DNA of 46,518 nucleotides from Alphaproteobacteria bacterium (GTDB lineage: Bacteria; Pseudomonadota; Alphaproteobacteria; SHVZ01), in assembly GCA_016869285.1 (NCBI GenBank), contig VGEN01000014.1, forward strand, positions 1 to 46,518, given 5' to 3'. Positions 35,828 through 44,602 of the stretch are shown piece by piece. Position 1 is the stretch's first letter; each line of letters begins with the position of its first letter. The translations under genes and the position numbers were made by a program. A model generated the notes under the pieces. It saw only the letters and a program-made list of their open reading frames with translations, was not told the DNA's origin and did no database searches.

Positions 35828-36517
35828 GTGGATACGCTTTCCGACATTCTCTACAAGGCATCGGTCTGGATACTGCCGGCGCTAGCCGCGATCACGCTGC
35901 ACGAAGCGGCGCATGGCTTTGCCGCCTATGTCTTCGGAGACGACACGGCCAGGCGAATGGGTCGGATGAGCCTCAATCCGCTCCGCCATGTCGATCCGTT
36001 CGGCACCATCGTGCTGCCGGGCCTGCTGCTCCTCATGCGCGCGCCGTTCCTCTTCGGCTACGCCAAGCCGGTGCCGGTCAACTTCTACCGGCTCAACCCG
36101 GCCCGGCTCGGCATGATCCTGGTCGCCGCTGCCGGGCCTGCGATGAACCTTGCGATCGCCTTCGCCTGCGCTCTCGCCTTCCACGCGATCGGCTTTGTGC
36201 CCGAGGGCGGGGTACAATGGGTTGCCGACAATCTGGAGAATTCGATCGTCCTCAACCTGGTTCTGGCGGTGTTTAACATGTTGCCGATCCCGCCCCTCGA
36301 CGGCGGACGGGTCGCGGTCGGGCTCCTGCCGCGGCCGCTCGCCTGGCAGCTCCAGAAGCTGGAGCGCGTCGGCATACTGCTGGTCATCGGCGTGCTCTTT
36401 CTGCTGCCGCTGATCGGCCGCCAGCTGGGGATAAACCTGTCCATTTCGCCCTGGCTCATTGAGGCTCCGGTCGAGTATCTGTTGCGCGTGATCGTCACGC
36501 TTGCCGGTCTTGCATGA
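35828..36517 (+). CDS. site-2 protease family (M50) membrane metalloprotease
   Basis: Polytopic membrane protein of 229 residues. The zinc motif HEAAH (residues 25-29) lies in the first helix. The third ligand, Asp158, is in NMLPIPPLDGG. It has the minimal core without a PDZ domain, like the YwhC/FlaB-type rhomboid-unrelated site-2 proteases, so intramembrane cleavage of an unknown substrate is expected. The start is GTG at 35828, 12 nt after nagZ; the stop overlaps scpA by 4 nt. Conserved co-location with nagZ and scpA is known in many alphaproteobacteria. Confidence 0.92.
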   Translation: MDTLSDILYKASVWILPALAAITLHEAAHGFAAYVFGDDTARRMGRMSLNPLRHVDPFGTIVLPGLLLLMRAPFLFGYAKPVPVNFYRLNPARLGMILVAAAGPAMNLAIAFACALAFHAIGFVPEGGVQWVADNLENSIVLNLVLAVFNMLPIPPLDGGRVAVGLLPRPLAWQLQKLERVGILLVIGVLFLLPLIGRQLGINLSISPWLIEAPVEYLLRVIVTLAGLA

Positions 36518-37296
36518 CCATCGCCGCCGATACCTTTGAGGAGCAGCGGGATCTCGTCGCCGAAGACGAGAAGCTGGTCGTCGATGTCGACGGCTACGAA
36601 GGCCCGATCGACGTCCTCCTGACGCTCGCGCGCGAGCAGAAGGTCGACCTCAAGAAGATCTCGATCCTGCAGCTTGTCGAGCAGTACCTCTCCTTCGTCC
36701 AGGCGGCACGCCGGGTGAAGCTGGAGCTCGCGGCCGACTACCTCGTGATGGCGGCGTGGCTCGCCTATCTCAAGTCGCGCCTGCTGCTGCCTGAGCCGCC
36801 CGAGGACGACGAGCCGAGCGGCGAGGCGCTGGCCGAGGCGCTCGCCTTCCAGCTGCAGCGGCTCGAAGCGATGCAGCAGATGGCGGTCAAGCTGATGGCA
36901 CGCCCGAGGCTCGGCCGAGACATATTCCGGCGCGGCGAGACCATCGATGTCCGCGTTCGCAAGAAGACCGTCCTCGACGTCACGCTCTACGAGCTGCTCG
37001 CGGCCTATGGCGAGCACAAGGTGCGCGAGGAGACGCACGTCCTCCATATCGCGCCGACCGAGCTGCACGCGGTCGAGGATGCGGTGAAGCGCCTGGAAGC
37101 GCTGCTCGGCCGCATGGTCGACTGGCAGAGCCTCACCAGCTTCCTGCCCGAAGCGCTCAAGCCCGGCATCGTCACCCGCTCGGCGATCGCGGCGACGCTG
37201 ATCGCAAGCCTCGAGCTCGCCAAGTCCGGCCAGATCGAGATCAAGCAGACCGAACCCTTCGGCCCCGTCTTCGTGCGGGCCACCAAGCCGTCATGA
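36514..37296 (+). CDS. scpA: segregation and condensation protein A
   Basis: Kleisin subunit of the SMC-ScpAB condensin, 260 residues. The N-terminal SMC-binding segment reads YEGPIDVLLTLAREQKVDLKKISILQLVEQYL, typical of ScpA. The C-terminal winged-helix part (SAIAATLIASLELAKSGQIEIKQTEPFG) is intact. It starts within the site-2 protease stop codon and is followed 7 nt later by scpB. Confidence 0.94.
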   Translation: MTIAADTFEEQRDLVAEDEKLVVDVDGYEGPIDVLLTLAREQKVDLKKISILQLVEQYLSFVQAARRVKLELAADYLVMAAWLAYLKSRLLLPEPPEDDEPSGEALAEALAFQLQRLEAMQQMAVKLMARPRLGRDIFRRGETIDVRVRKKTVLDVTLYELLAAYGEHKVREETHVLHIAPTELHAVEDAVKRLEALLGRMVDWQSLTSFLPEALKPGIVTRSAIAATLIASLELAKSGQIEIKQTEPFGPVFVRATKPS

Positions 37297-37303
37297 GCCA
37301 CCG

Positions 37304-38119
37304 ATGACCGAAATCTCGTCCGCCGCGCGCCTGATCGAAGCCGTGCTGTTCGCCTCGGCCCAGCCGGTCGCCGAGGAGGATCTTCAGGCGCGGTTGCCGG
37401 AAGGCACCGACATCCACCCGATCCTCGATGAGGTGCAATCCCTCTATGAGGGGCGGGGCGTGAACCTGATGAAGGTCGCCGGCAAATGGGCCTTCCGTAC
37501 CGCGCCCGACCTCGCGACCTCGCTCAGCCCCGAACAGACGGTCCAGCGCAAGCTCTCGCGCGCGGCGATCGAGACGCTCGCGATCGTCGCCTACCATCAG
37601 CCGATCACCCGTGCTGAAGTCGAGCAGGTGAGGGGCGTTGCCCTGAGCAAGGGGACGCTCGACATGCTGATGGAGGCCGGCTGGGTCAAGCCCAAGGGCC
37701 GGCGCCAGGCACCGGGTCGCCCCGTCACCTGGGTCACCACGGAGAATTTCCTTGAGCACTTTGGCATCGACCGGATCGATGACCTGCCGAACCTCGATGA
37801 GCTGAGGGCTGCCGGACTGCTCGACCACCGTCCGGGCGTGGCGACCATGGCGATGCGCCAGGAGGAGGCTGAGGCGATCGAGGCCGTCGCGGAGAAGGAA
37901 CGCGAGGAAGAAGAAGCCCGCATCCGTGAGGAGCGGCGACAAGCGCAGCTCGAAGACGACGAGGCAGCGGGAGAAGCGATCAAGGCGGACGGTGCCCGGA
38001 CGGGTGACGGAGCGGTGGAATCGAGCGACGACGAAGAGGACGACGAAGAGGACGACGAGGAAGACGACGACGAAGAAGAAGAAGAATCCGACGATCCGCC
38101 GCGGAAGTCGGCCGGATAG
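37304..38119 (+). CDS. scpB: segregation and condensation protein B
   Basis: Condensin accessory subunit, 271 residues, with two winged-helix domains: RLIEAVLFASAQPVAEEDL and RAAIETLAIVAYHQPITRAEVEQVRGV, then GRPVTWVTTENFLEHFGI. From about residue 185 a long charged tail follows, first a Glu/Arg-rich coiled-coil-like helix (EKEREEEEARIREERRQAQ), then an almost pure Asp/Glu stretch (residues about 240-262). The tail is absent from short ScpB proteins and could be disordered. Partner of ScpA upstream. Confidence 0.93.
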   Translation: MTEISSAARLIEAVLFASAQPVAEEDLQARLPEGTDIHPILDEVQSLYEGRGVNLMKVAGKWAFRTAPDLATSLSPEQTVQRKLSRAAIETLAIVAYHQPITRAEVEQVRGVALSKGTLDMLMEAGWVKPKGRRQAPGRPVTWVTTENFLEHFGIDRIDDLPNLDELRAAGLLDHRPGVATMAMRQEEAEAIEAVAEKEREEEEARIREERRQAQLEDDEAAGEAIKADGARTGDGAVESSDDEEDDEEDDEEDDDEEEEESDDPPRKSAG

Positions 38120-38122
38120 CCG

Positions 38123-38767
38123 ATGAAGAAGCAGGGGAAGACGGCGGGCGCGCTTCTCCTCGCTCTCGTTGCATGGCTGGCGACGCCCTTTGTCGTCGCG
38201 GCTGGCCAAATCACCTCTGATGTGCCCGAGAAGCTCAACCCGCAGGCACGCTATCTGATCTTCATTCAAGGCCCCGCGCCTGGCGAGCTTGTCTCAGGGG
38301 CCTTCGCCAATCGTGGTTTCGAGGTGGTGACCGAGCGCCGTCCGCCCAATCCCGATCCTTTCGATCTCGGTCGCAGGGCGAGCAACCAGGTTCGCCGGCT
38401 GCTCGCGGGTGGGGCAAGCGCTCAGCGCATTGCCGTGATGGGCTTCGATGTCGGCGGCACCGCGGCGCTGGTCGCCTCGGCGCTGCTGCGCGAGCCGGAA
38501 CTCTCCTACGTTGTGCTCGCCGGTTGCGGACTCGATGACCGATACAACCGTTTTGCCGTGTCTATCGCCGAGCAGATGGCTGGGCGCGTGCTGCATCTCT
38601 GGGAGAAGACCGACACTTTGGCCGAGAGCTGCCAGCTTGCGTTCTCCAAAGCCAAGAACCTCGACAGCGACGAGAAGCTGCTGTCCAACGGCGGCGGCCA
38701 CGAGATGTTCGGCGAGGTCGATGCTTTCTGGATCGACCTGGTGATGGCATTCCTCGATCGGAAATAG
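38123..38767 (+). CDS. small exported alpha/beta-hydrolase-like protein with Asp at the nucleophile position
   Basis: Hypothetical protein of 214 residues starting 3 nt after scpB. The N-terminus (MKKQGKTAGALLLALVAWLATPFVVAA) is a signal peptide or anchor. The rest resembles a compact alpha/beta hydrolase: YLIFIQGPAPGELVSGAFANRGFEVV, then the elbow VMGFDVGG, then VLAGCGL, with a possible acid Asp164 and His193 in NGGGHEMF. The normal nucleophile Ser of G-x-S-x-G is Asp109 here, as in Asp-nucleophile dehalogenases or an inactive fold. Function unknown; periplasmic location is inferred. Confidence 0.7.
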   Translation: MKKQGKTAGALLLALVAWLATPFVVAAGQITSDVPEKLNPQARYLIFIQGPAPGELVSGAFANRGFEVVTERRPPNPDPFDLGRRASNQVRRLLAGGASAQRIAVMGFDVGGTAALVASALLREPELSYVVLAGCGLDDRYNRFAVSIAEQMAGRVLHLWEKTDTLAESCQLAFSKAKNLDSDEKLLSNGGGHEMFGEVDAFWIDLVMAFLDRK

Positions 38768-38852
38768 CCAGTCAGGACCTGCGACAGTTCGACTATTTGC
38801 ACCTGAGAATGATCCGCAACAGAATGGCGGACAGCAACCGCCGCGAGTTCTT

Positions 38853-40529
38853 TTGACGGACCTCGTCCGACCTTCGCCCAAGAGCTTCCGCCGACCGATC
38901 GTCGACGGCTGGACGCTGGCGACCGCCGCAATTGCCGGCATCATCGCCGTGCCTGTCCTGGTCGTTCTCTCCTATTTGTTGGTGCCGACCGGCGACATCT
39001 GGCGCCACCTCGCCTCTACTGTTCTGCCGCGCTATGTCGCGAACACGCTCGGGCTGATGGTCGGCGTCGGCGCGGGCACGATGGCGATCGGTGCGGGAAC
39101 GGCCTGGCTGGTGACCCTGTACCGCTTTCCGGGTCGCGATCTCTTGCAATGGATGCTGCTGCTGCCCATGGCCGTGCCCGGCTACATCATCGCCTACACC
39201 TATGGCGGGATGATGGACTTCGCCGGGCCGGTGCAATCCGGCTTGCGGGAACTCTTCGGCTGGCGTCGCGGCGACTATTGGTTTCCGGAAGTCCGTTCGC
39301 TTGGCGGTGCCATCGCCATGATGACTTTCGTCCTCTACCCCTATGTCTATCTCCTGGCACGCGCCGCCTTTACCGAGCAGTCGGTCTGTGTGCTCGAGGC
39401 GAGCCGGATGCTCGGCGCCGGGCCCTGGCGGCGCTTCTTTCGCGTCGGCCTGCCGCTGGCACGCCCGGCGGTGGTGGCGGGCGTGACGCTGGCGCTGATG
39501 GAGACGCTGAACGACCTTGGCGCGGTGCAGCACCTTGCCGTCGATACCTTCACGACCGGCATCTTCCGTACCTGGTTCGGCCTTCATCAGCCGGCGGCGG
39601 CGGCGCAGCTTGCGGCGATCCTGCTGGTCTTCGTGCTGATCCTTCTGATGATGGAACGCTGGTCGCGCGGAGCTGCGCGCTATCATCAGACCTCGGCGCG
39701 CTATCGCGCTCTGCCGAGCATCAAGCTCAAGGGCATTAAGACTGGCCTCGCCACGGCATTCTGCATCCTGCCGGTCCTGCTCGGCTTTGCGATGCCGCTG
39801 GCGGTCCTGATCTGGTGGGCGATCCGTTCCCAGGCGCTCGGCTTCGATGCGCGCTTTCTGACCCTGACGGTGAACACGGTCAGCCTGGGCCTTGTCGCTT
39901 CGTTTCTCGCGGTCCTCCTGTCGCTCATCCTCGCCTACGGGGTGCGCTTGCGGCCGACGCCCATCGTGCGCGGGCTCGCGCGCCTGGCCAGCACCGGCTA
40001 CGCCGTTCCCGGCGCGGTGATCGCCGTCGGCGTCATGCTGCCTTTTTCGGCTATTGACCGGACCATCGACGCCTGGGCGAGAGCAAGCCTCGGCGTTTCG
40101 ACAGGGCTTATCCTCTCGGGGACCATCGTCGCCGTAACTTTTGCCTACCTGGTCCGCTTTCTTGCGGTCTCGTTCAATGCGGCCGAGGCGAGCCTTGCTA
40201 AGGTCGGGCACAGCATGGACGCCGCCGGGCGTGTGCTCGGCCGGCGTCCGCGCGAGATCCTGACCCAGATCCATCTGCCGCTCATGCGCCCGAGCCTACT
40301 CGCGGCAGCGCTGATGGTCTTCGTCGACGTGATCAAGGAGCTGCCGGCGACGCTTATACTGCGGCCTTTCAACTTCGACACGCTGGCGATCCATGCCTAT
40401 GACCTTGCGCGAAACGAGCAGCTCGCCGAGGTCGCGGCGCCGGCCCTTGCTATTCTCTTCGCAGGCCTCGGGCCGGTGATCGTGCTCGCGCGTTCGATCG
40501 GGCGCTCGCGCCCGGGGCACGTCGCATGA
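38853..40529 (+). CDS. iron(III)-type ABC transporter permease, fused two-domain (FbpB-like)
   Basis: Inner-membrane permease of 558 residues with about 12 helices, made of two homologous halves, as in FbpB/SfuB and ThiP. Each half has a permease loop: EASRMLGAGPWRRFFRVGLPLARP and DAAGRVLGRRPREILTQIHLPLMRP. The second is followed by KELPATLILRPFNFDTLA, highly typical of iron(III) permeases. The start appears to be TTG 38853; other in-frame starts downstream would cut the first helix. Overlaps its ATPase by 4 nt. No binding-protein gene is adjacent. It sits between scpB and tatA, which are usually close neighbours in relatives. Confidence 0.88.
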   Translation: MTDLVRPSPKSFRRPIVDGWTLATAAIAGIIAVPVLVVLSYLLVPTGDIWRHLASTVLPRYVANTLGLMVGVGAGTMAIGAGTAWLVTLYRFPGRDLLQWMLLLPMAVPGYIIAYTYGGMMDFAGPVQSGLRELFGWRRGDYWFPEVRSLGGAIAMMTFVLYPYVYLLARAAFTEQSVCVLEASRMLGAGPWRRFFRVGLPLARPAVVAGVTLALMETLNDLGAVQHLAVDTFTTGIFRTWFGLHQPAAAAQLAAILLVFVLILLMMERWSRGAARYHQTSARYRALPSIKLKGIKTGLATAFCILPVLLGFAMPLAVLIWWAIRSQALGFDARFLTLTVNTVSLGLVASFLAVLLSLILAYGVRLRPTPIVRGLARLASTGYAVPGAVIAVGVMLPFSAIDRTIDAWARASLGVSTGLILSGTIVAVTFAYLVRFLAVSFNAAEASLAKVGHSMDAAGRVLGRRPREILTQIHLPLMRPSLLAAALMVFVDVIKELPATLILRPFNFDTLAIHAYDLARNEQLAEVAAPALAILFAGLGPVIVLARSIGRSRPGHVA

Positions 40530-41572
40530 GCTCGCCAGCGCTCATGCTCGACATGGTCAGCTATGCCTATGGCCAGGTTCAGGCCGTCGCCGAGCTGTCG
40601 CTCAACGTGGCTCCGGGCGAGGTGGTCTGTCTTCTCGGCCCCTCGGGCTGCGGCAAGAGCACGGTTCTTCGCCTCGCTGCCGGCCTCGAGGAAGTTCAAG
40701 CCGGCCGAGTCTTCATCAACGGCCAGCTCGTCGGAGCACCGAACCACCACGTACCCCCGGAGAGCCGCAATGTCGGCCTCGTCTTCCAGGACTTCGCTCT
40801 CTTTCCGCACCTGAGCGTCTGCGACAATGTCGGCTTCGGTCTTCGCCCGGCCGACGCCGCCAGGCGTCGCGAGCGGATCATGGCCGCTCTCGGCGATGTC
40901 GGATTGGCGCATCTCGATCAGTCCTTTCCGCACATGCTGTCGGGCGGCGAGCAGCAGCGCGCGGCGCTCGCCCGCGCCTTGGCGCCGGAACCGAAGCTGG
41001 TTCTCCTCGACGAACCCTTCTCCGGTCTCGACACCAGGCTTCGCGAACAAGTGCGCGACGTCACCGTAGAGGCGCTGCGCAAGAGCGGCACGGCGACCCT
41101 GATGGTCACCCACGATGCCGAGGAAGCGATGTTCATGGCCGACCGAATTGCGGTCATGCGTGAAGGCCGGATCGTGCAGGAGGGGACACCGATCGACCTC
41201 TATCGCCGTCCGGCCTCGTTGTTTGTTGCTGCCTTCTTCGGAGAGGTGAACCGCCTCGCTGGGACGGTGAAGAATGGCGAGGTTTCTACCCGTTTCGGGC
41301 GGGTGCCGGCGCCTTTCGCCGACGGATCAGAGGCCGAGGTCGTGATCCGGCCCGAGGCGATCCTCGTAGACCTCGACGGCAAGGGCGTTGCCACGGTGCC
41401 GGGACGGGTCGTGAGCGTGCATCCGCTTGGCCGGTCGACCCGGCTGGTCCTGGCGCTCGAGGATGGAACCAGGATGAAGGCCCGTATCTGGGGGCTTCAC
41501 CACCCGGCGGCAGGTGCATCGGTCGGGATAGGCATCGATCCGCGGCAGGCGTTTGTATTTCCTGCCGACTGA
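40526..41572 (+). CDS. ABC transporter ATP-binding protein, iron(III)/spermidine type (FbpC-like)
   Basis: ATPase of 348 residues for the permease upstream. Walker A GPSGCGKST, signature LSGGEQQR, Walker B LVLLDEPFSGLD, and switch His in MVTHDAEEA are intact. The C-terminal TOBE region (VIRPEAILVDLDGKGVATVPGRVVSVHPLGRSTRL) is present, as in FbpC and PotA. Overlaps the permease by 4 nt. Substrate is likely ferric iron from the permease signature, though thiamine and other cations use similar pairs. Confidence 0.9.
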   Translation: MSSPALMLDMVSYAYGQVQAVAELSLNVAPGEVVCLLGPSGCGKSTVLRLAAGLEEVQAGRVFINGQLVGAPNHHVPPESRNVGLVFQDFALFPHLSVCDNVGFGLRPADAARRRERIMAALGDVGLAHLDQSFPHMLSGGEQQRAALARALAPEPKLVLLDEPFSGLDTRLREQVRDVTVEALRKSGTATLMVTHDAEEAMFMADRIAVMREGRIVQEGTPIDLYRRPASLFVAAFFGEVNRLAGTVKNGEVSTRFGRVPAPFADGSEAEVVIRPEAILVDLDGKGVATVPGRVVSVHPLGRSTRLVLALEDGTRMKARIWGLHHPAAGASVGIGIDPRQAFVFPAD

Positions 41573-41604
41573 GCGTACTTAGTACCTAACGGGAACGGCG
41601 CCGG

Positions 41605-41633
41605 TTGATAGCGCGAGGGGCTTTTGCCATGAT
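41605..41633 (+). promoter_or_regulatory. possible tatABC promoter
   Basis: TTGATA (41605-41610) and CATGAT (41628-41633) are separated by 17 bp in the gap between the iron-transporter ATPase and tatA. The predicted start would give a leader of about 33 nt containing the AGGAG before tatA. A separate promoter would free tat genes from the upstream transporter. Confidence 0.4.
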
Positions 41634-41672
41634 CCGCGCGCCTTCGGGCACGGCAGGGAACAGGAGTTTTCC

Positions 41673-41933
41673 ATGGGCAGCTTAAGCATTTGGCATTGGT
41701 TGATCGTCCTTGCCGTCGTGCTTCTTCTTTTCGGCGGCGGCGGCAAGATTTCGAAGCTGATGGGCGATTTCGGCAAGGGCTTGAAGTCGTTCAAGAAAGG
41801 GCTGAACGAGGACGAGGCCGGCAAGGACGGCCAGCCCGCGCCCCCGGCCGGCCAGATCAATGCCTCGACCCCGTCGCAGCCGCAGGGCCAGGCCACGGCC
41901 GCCAACGGAGCCCAGACGACCCCACGCGCCTGA
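41673..41933 (+). CDS. tatA: Sec-independent translocase protein TatA
   Basis: Pore-forming subunit of the twin-arginine translocase, 86 residues. One N-terminal membrane helix ([17 protein letters not shown]) is followed by an amphipathic helix with [20 protein letters not shown] and a Pro/Gln-rich tail. AGGAG stands 8 nt before the ATG. First gene of tatABC. Confidence 0.94.
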   Translation: MGSLSIWHWLIVLAVVLLLFGGGGKISKLMGDFGKGLKSFKKGLNEDEAGKDGQPAPPAGQINASTPSQPQGQATAANGAQTTPRA

Positions 41934-41974
41934 GCGCGTTGCGTCGACGCCCGGCTTGAGAGCGGGCCCCCCGC

Positions 41975-42439
41975 ATGATTGACGTCAGCTGGCAGGAAAT
42001 CATGGTGATCGCCGCTGTGGCGGTGATCGTCATTGGTCCGAAGGATCTGCCGAACGCGATCAAGACCGTGGCGCAGTGGGTGCGCAAGGCACGCGAGATG
42101 GCGGGCGAGTTTCAGCGCGGTGTCGACGAGATGGTGCGCGAGGCCGAGCTCGCCGATGTGCGCAAGCAGGTCGAGCAGGCGACGTCCAGCGTCGTCGACG
42201 ATGTTACCAAGATGGCTGACAACACCATCGGCGAGGTGAAGAAGTCCGTCGACCCGACCGGCGACATCGAAAAGGCGCTGCAGGCGCCCGAGACCTTCGC
42301 GACTCCGCCGAGCCTGGAGCCTGCAGGTCCGCCCGCGCCGGTCGAGTCCGCTTCGCTGCCGCCACCGGCTGTAGCGCCCACGCCGACTGAAGCTCCGGCG
42401 CCGACGCCCGATCCCGCCCAGACCAAGCCGGCCGCCTGA
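41975..42439 (+). CDS. tatB: Sec-independent translocase protein TatB
   Basis: Receptor-complex subunit, 154 residues. It starts MIDVSWQEIMVIAAVAVIVIGPKDLPNAIKT, the TatB pattern with a conserved Glu in the helix and the GPKDLP hinge. A long amphipathic/coiled-coil helix (QWVRKAREMAGEFQRGVDEM) and a Pro/Ala-rich tail follow. It lies between tatA and tatC and forms the TatBC substrate-binding complex. Confidence 0.93.
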   Translation: MIDVSWQEIMVIAAVAVIVIGPKDLPNAIKTVAQWVRKAREMAGEFQRGVDEMVREAELADVRKQVEQATSSVVDDVTKMADNTIGEVKKSVDPTGDIEKALQAPETFATPPSLEPAGPPAPVESASLPPPAVAPTPTEAPAPTPDPAQTKPAA

Positions 42440-42444
42440 CGTCG

Positions 42445-43254
42445 ATGAGCGACAAGAAGGACGACATCGACGACACCAAGATGCCGCTGCTTGACCATCT
42501 GCTCGAGCTGCGCGGCCGCATGATCAAGGCGTTTGTCGCCTTCATCGTCTGCTTCATCGTCTGCTATGCGGTCGCCGAGCACATCTTCGCCTTCCTGACG
42601 CAGCCACTCGCCGAGGCCTTCCACGGGGAAAGTCGGCGGTTGATCTATACGGCGCTGCACGAGGCGTTCTTCACCTACCTCAAGGTCGCCTTCTTCGCCG
42701 CGGCCTTCGTCAGCTTCCCGATCGTCGCCGGCCAGATCTGGATGTTCATCGCGCCCGGCCTCTACAAGCAGGAGCGCAAGGCCTTCCTGCCCTTCCTGGT
42801 GGCGACGCCGGTGCTGTTCTTCATGGGCGGGGCGCTCGTCTACTATTTCATCATCCCGATGGCGTGGAAGTTCTTCCTCTCCTTCGAGTCGCCGGGGGGG
42901 CCGGGCGAGCTTCCGATCCAGCTCGAAGCCAAGGTCGATCAGTATCTCTCGCTGGTGATGCAGCTGATCTTCGCCTTCGGCCTCGCCTTCGAGCTGCCGG
43001 TGCTGCTGACCTTGATGGCGCGGGTTGGCATGGTCACGGCCAAGGGCCTGGCTGAGAAGCGGCGCTACGCGATCGTGCTCGCCTTCGTTGCCGCCGCGAT
43101 CCTGACCCCGCCAGATGTGATCAGCCAGATCGGCCTCGCCATCCCGATCGTCATCCTCTACGAGATCTCGATCCTCTGCGCCCGCCTGATCGAGAAGCAG
43201 AAGGCCCAGCGCTTGGCCGAGGAAGAGGCCGCCGAGCGCGCTGAATCCGCCTGA
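42445..43254 (+). CDS. tatC: Sec-independent translocase protein TatC
   Basis: Six-helix membrane receptor for twin-arginine signal peptides, 269 residues. Recognition features are MPLLDHLLELRGRMI at the N-terminus, the PLAEAFHGESRRLIYTALHEAFFTYLKVAF loop, APGLYKQERK and VLAFVAAAILTPPDVISQIGLAIP. Starts 5 nt after tatB. The C-terminal tail is Glu/Ala rich and cytoplasmic. Confidence 0.95.
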   Translation: MSDKKDDIDDTKMPLLDHLLELRGRMIKAFVAFIVCFIVCYAVAEHIFAFLTQPLAEAFHGESRRLIYTALHEAFFTYLKVAFFAAAFVSFPIVAGQIWMFIAPGLYKQERKAFLPFLVATPVLFFMGGALVYYFIIPMAWKFFLSFESPGGPGELPIQLEAKVDQYLSLVMQLIFAFGLAFELPVLLTLMARVGMVTAKGLAEKRRYAIVLAFVAAAILTPPDVISQIGLAIPIVILYEISILCARLIEKQKAQRLAEEEAAERAESA

Positions 43255-43260
43255 AGGCCC

Positions 43261-43324
43261 GGCTGGACCGTCGGCGGCGCTGCCCCTATAACGAGCGCCC
43301 GTTCGTTTAGCCGATGGTCCGGCC
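43261..43324. repeat. inverted repeat framing the serS promoter and start
   Basis: The left arm ggctggaccgtcgg (43261-43274) and right arm ccgatggtccggcc (43311-43324) are complementary at 12 of 14 positions with a 36-nt spacer. The right arm ends exactly at the serS ATG and covers the place where a ribosome-binding site would lie. In read-through RNA from tatC it could form a start-blocking hairpin. Confidence 0.4.
43263..43291 (+). promoter_or_regulatory. probable serS promoter
   Basis: CTGGAC (43263-43268) and CTATAA (43286-43291) are 17 bp apart, close to the alphaproteobacterial pattern CTTGAC-N17-CTATAT. It is the only promoter-like site between tatC and serS. RNA started here would lack the left arm of the inverted repeat that frames it. 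Confidence 0.5.
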
Positions 43325-44602
43325 ATGATCGACCTCAAGCAGCTTCGCGACGACCCCGACGCCTTCGACCGTGCGCTTCGACGCCGTGGACTCGAAGCGT
43401 CATCGTCGCGCCTGCTTGGATTCGACGCGAAGCGCCGCCAGGTGCAGACCGAGCTGCAGACGCTCCAGGCGCGACGCAACGAGGCCTCCAAGGAGATCGG
43501 GCGGCTCAAGCGCGAGGGCGGCAACGCCGATGCGCTGGTTGCCGAGATCGCCCGGATCAAGGATCGTGTGCCGGCTCTCGAAGCCGAGGACAAGGCCTTG
43601 GGCGAAGAGCTGGAGCGGCTTCTCGCGATCATCCCCAACCTGCCGGCGGCGGATGTGCCGGAAGGGAAGGACGAAGAGGCGAACGCCTGCATCCGCACCG
43701 TCGGCGAACGTCGCAACTTCTCGTTCACGCCGAAGGAGCATTTCGACATCGGCGAGGCCCTCGGCCTCATGGACTTCGAGGAGGCGGCGAAGCTCTCGGG
43801 CGCACGCTTCGTCGTGCTGCGCGGCGCGCTCGCGCGCATGGAACGGGCGATCGCCGCCTTCATGCTCGACATCCATACGAGCGAGTTCGGCTACACCGAG
43901 ATGGCGCCGCCGCTGCTGGTGCGCGACCATGTTCCCTACGGCACCGGAAACCTGCCGAAGGCGGCCGAGGACATGTTCCGTACCACCAACGGCTTCTGGC
44001 TGATCCCGACCGCCGAGGTGCCGCTGACCAACCTTGCGGCCGACCGTATCCTCGACGAGAAGGACCTACCGCAGCGCTTCACCGCCTACACGCCCTGCTT
44101 CCGCTCGGAGGCAGGCGCGGCCGGCAAGGACACACGCGGCATGCTGCGCCAGCACCAGTTCAACAAGGTCGAGCTGGTGTCGATCGCGCATCCCGACAAG
44201 TCGGAGGAAGAGCACCAGCGGATGACCAAGGCGGCGGAGACTGTGCTGCAGCGGCTCGGCCTGCCTTACCGCGTCATGCTGCTCTGCACCGGCGACATGG
44301 GTTTCGCCGCGAAGAAGACCTACGACCTCGAAGTCTGGCTGCCGGGGCAGGGGAGGTATCGGGAGATCTCCTCCTGCTCGAACTGTGGCGACTTCCAGGC
44401 CCGACGTATGAAAGCGCGCTTCAAGGGGCAGGGCGACAAGCAGACGCGCTTCGTGCACACGCTCAACGGCTCCGGGCTGGCGGTCGGCCGCACCTTGATC
44501 GCGATCCTGGAGAACTATCAGCAGGAGGACGGTTCCGTCGCCGTGCCGCCGGCGCTCAGGCCCTATCTCGGCGGCATGGAGACGATCCGCAGCAATGGCT
44601 AA
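43325..44602 (+). CDS. serS: seryl-tRNA synthetase
   Basis: Class II synthetase charging tRNA-Ser and tRNA-Sec, 425 residues. The N-terminal coiled-coil arm ([26 protein letters not shown]) is complete. Class II motif 2 is [28 protein letters not shown] and motif 3 is [19 protein letters not shown]. The serine-site TAEV motif ([10 protein letters not shown]) is intact. Starts 70 nt after tatC; its last codons overlap surE by 8 nt. Confidence 0.97.
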   Translation: MIDLKQLRDDPDAFDRALRRRGLEASSSRLLGFDAKRRQVQTELQTLQARRNEASKEIGRLKREGGNADALVAEIARIKDRVPALEAEDKALGEELERLLAIIPNLPAADVPEGKDEEANACIRTVGERRNFSFTPKEHFDIGEALGLMDFEEAAKLSGARFVVLRGALARMERAIAAFMLDIHTSEFGYTEMAPPLLVRDHVPYGTGNLPKAAEDMFRTTNGFWLIPTAEVPLTNLAADRILDEKDLPQRFTAYTPCFRSEAGAAGKDTRGMLRQHQFNKVELVSIAHPDKSEEEHQRMTKAAETVLQRLGLPYRVMLLCTGDMGFAAKKTYDLEVWLPGQGRYREISSCSNCGDFQARRMKARFKGQGDKQTRFVHTLNGSGLAVGRTLIAILENYQQEDGSVAVPPALRPYLGGMETIRSNG

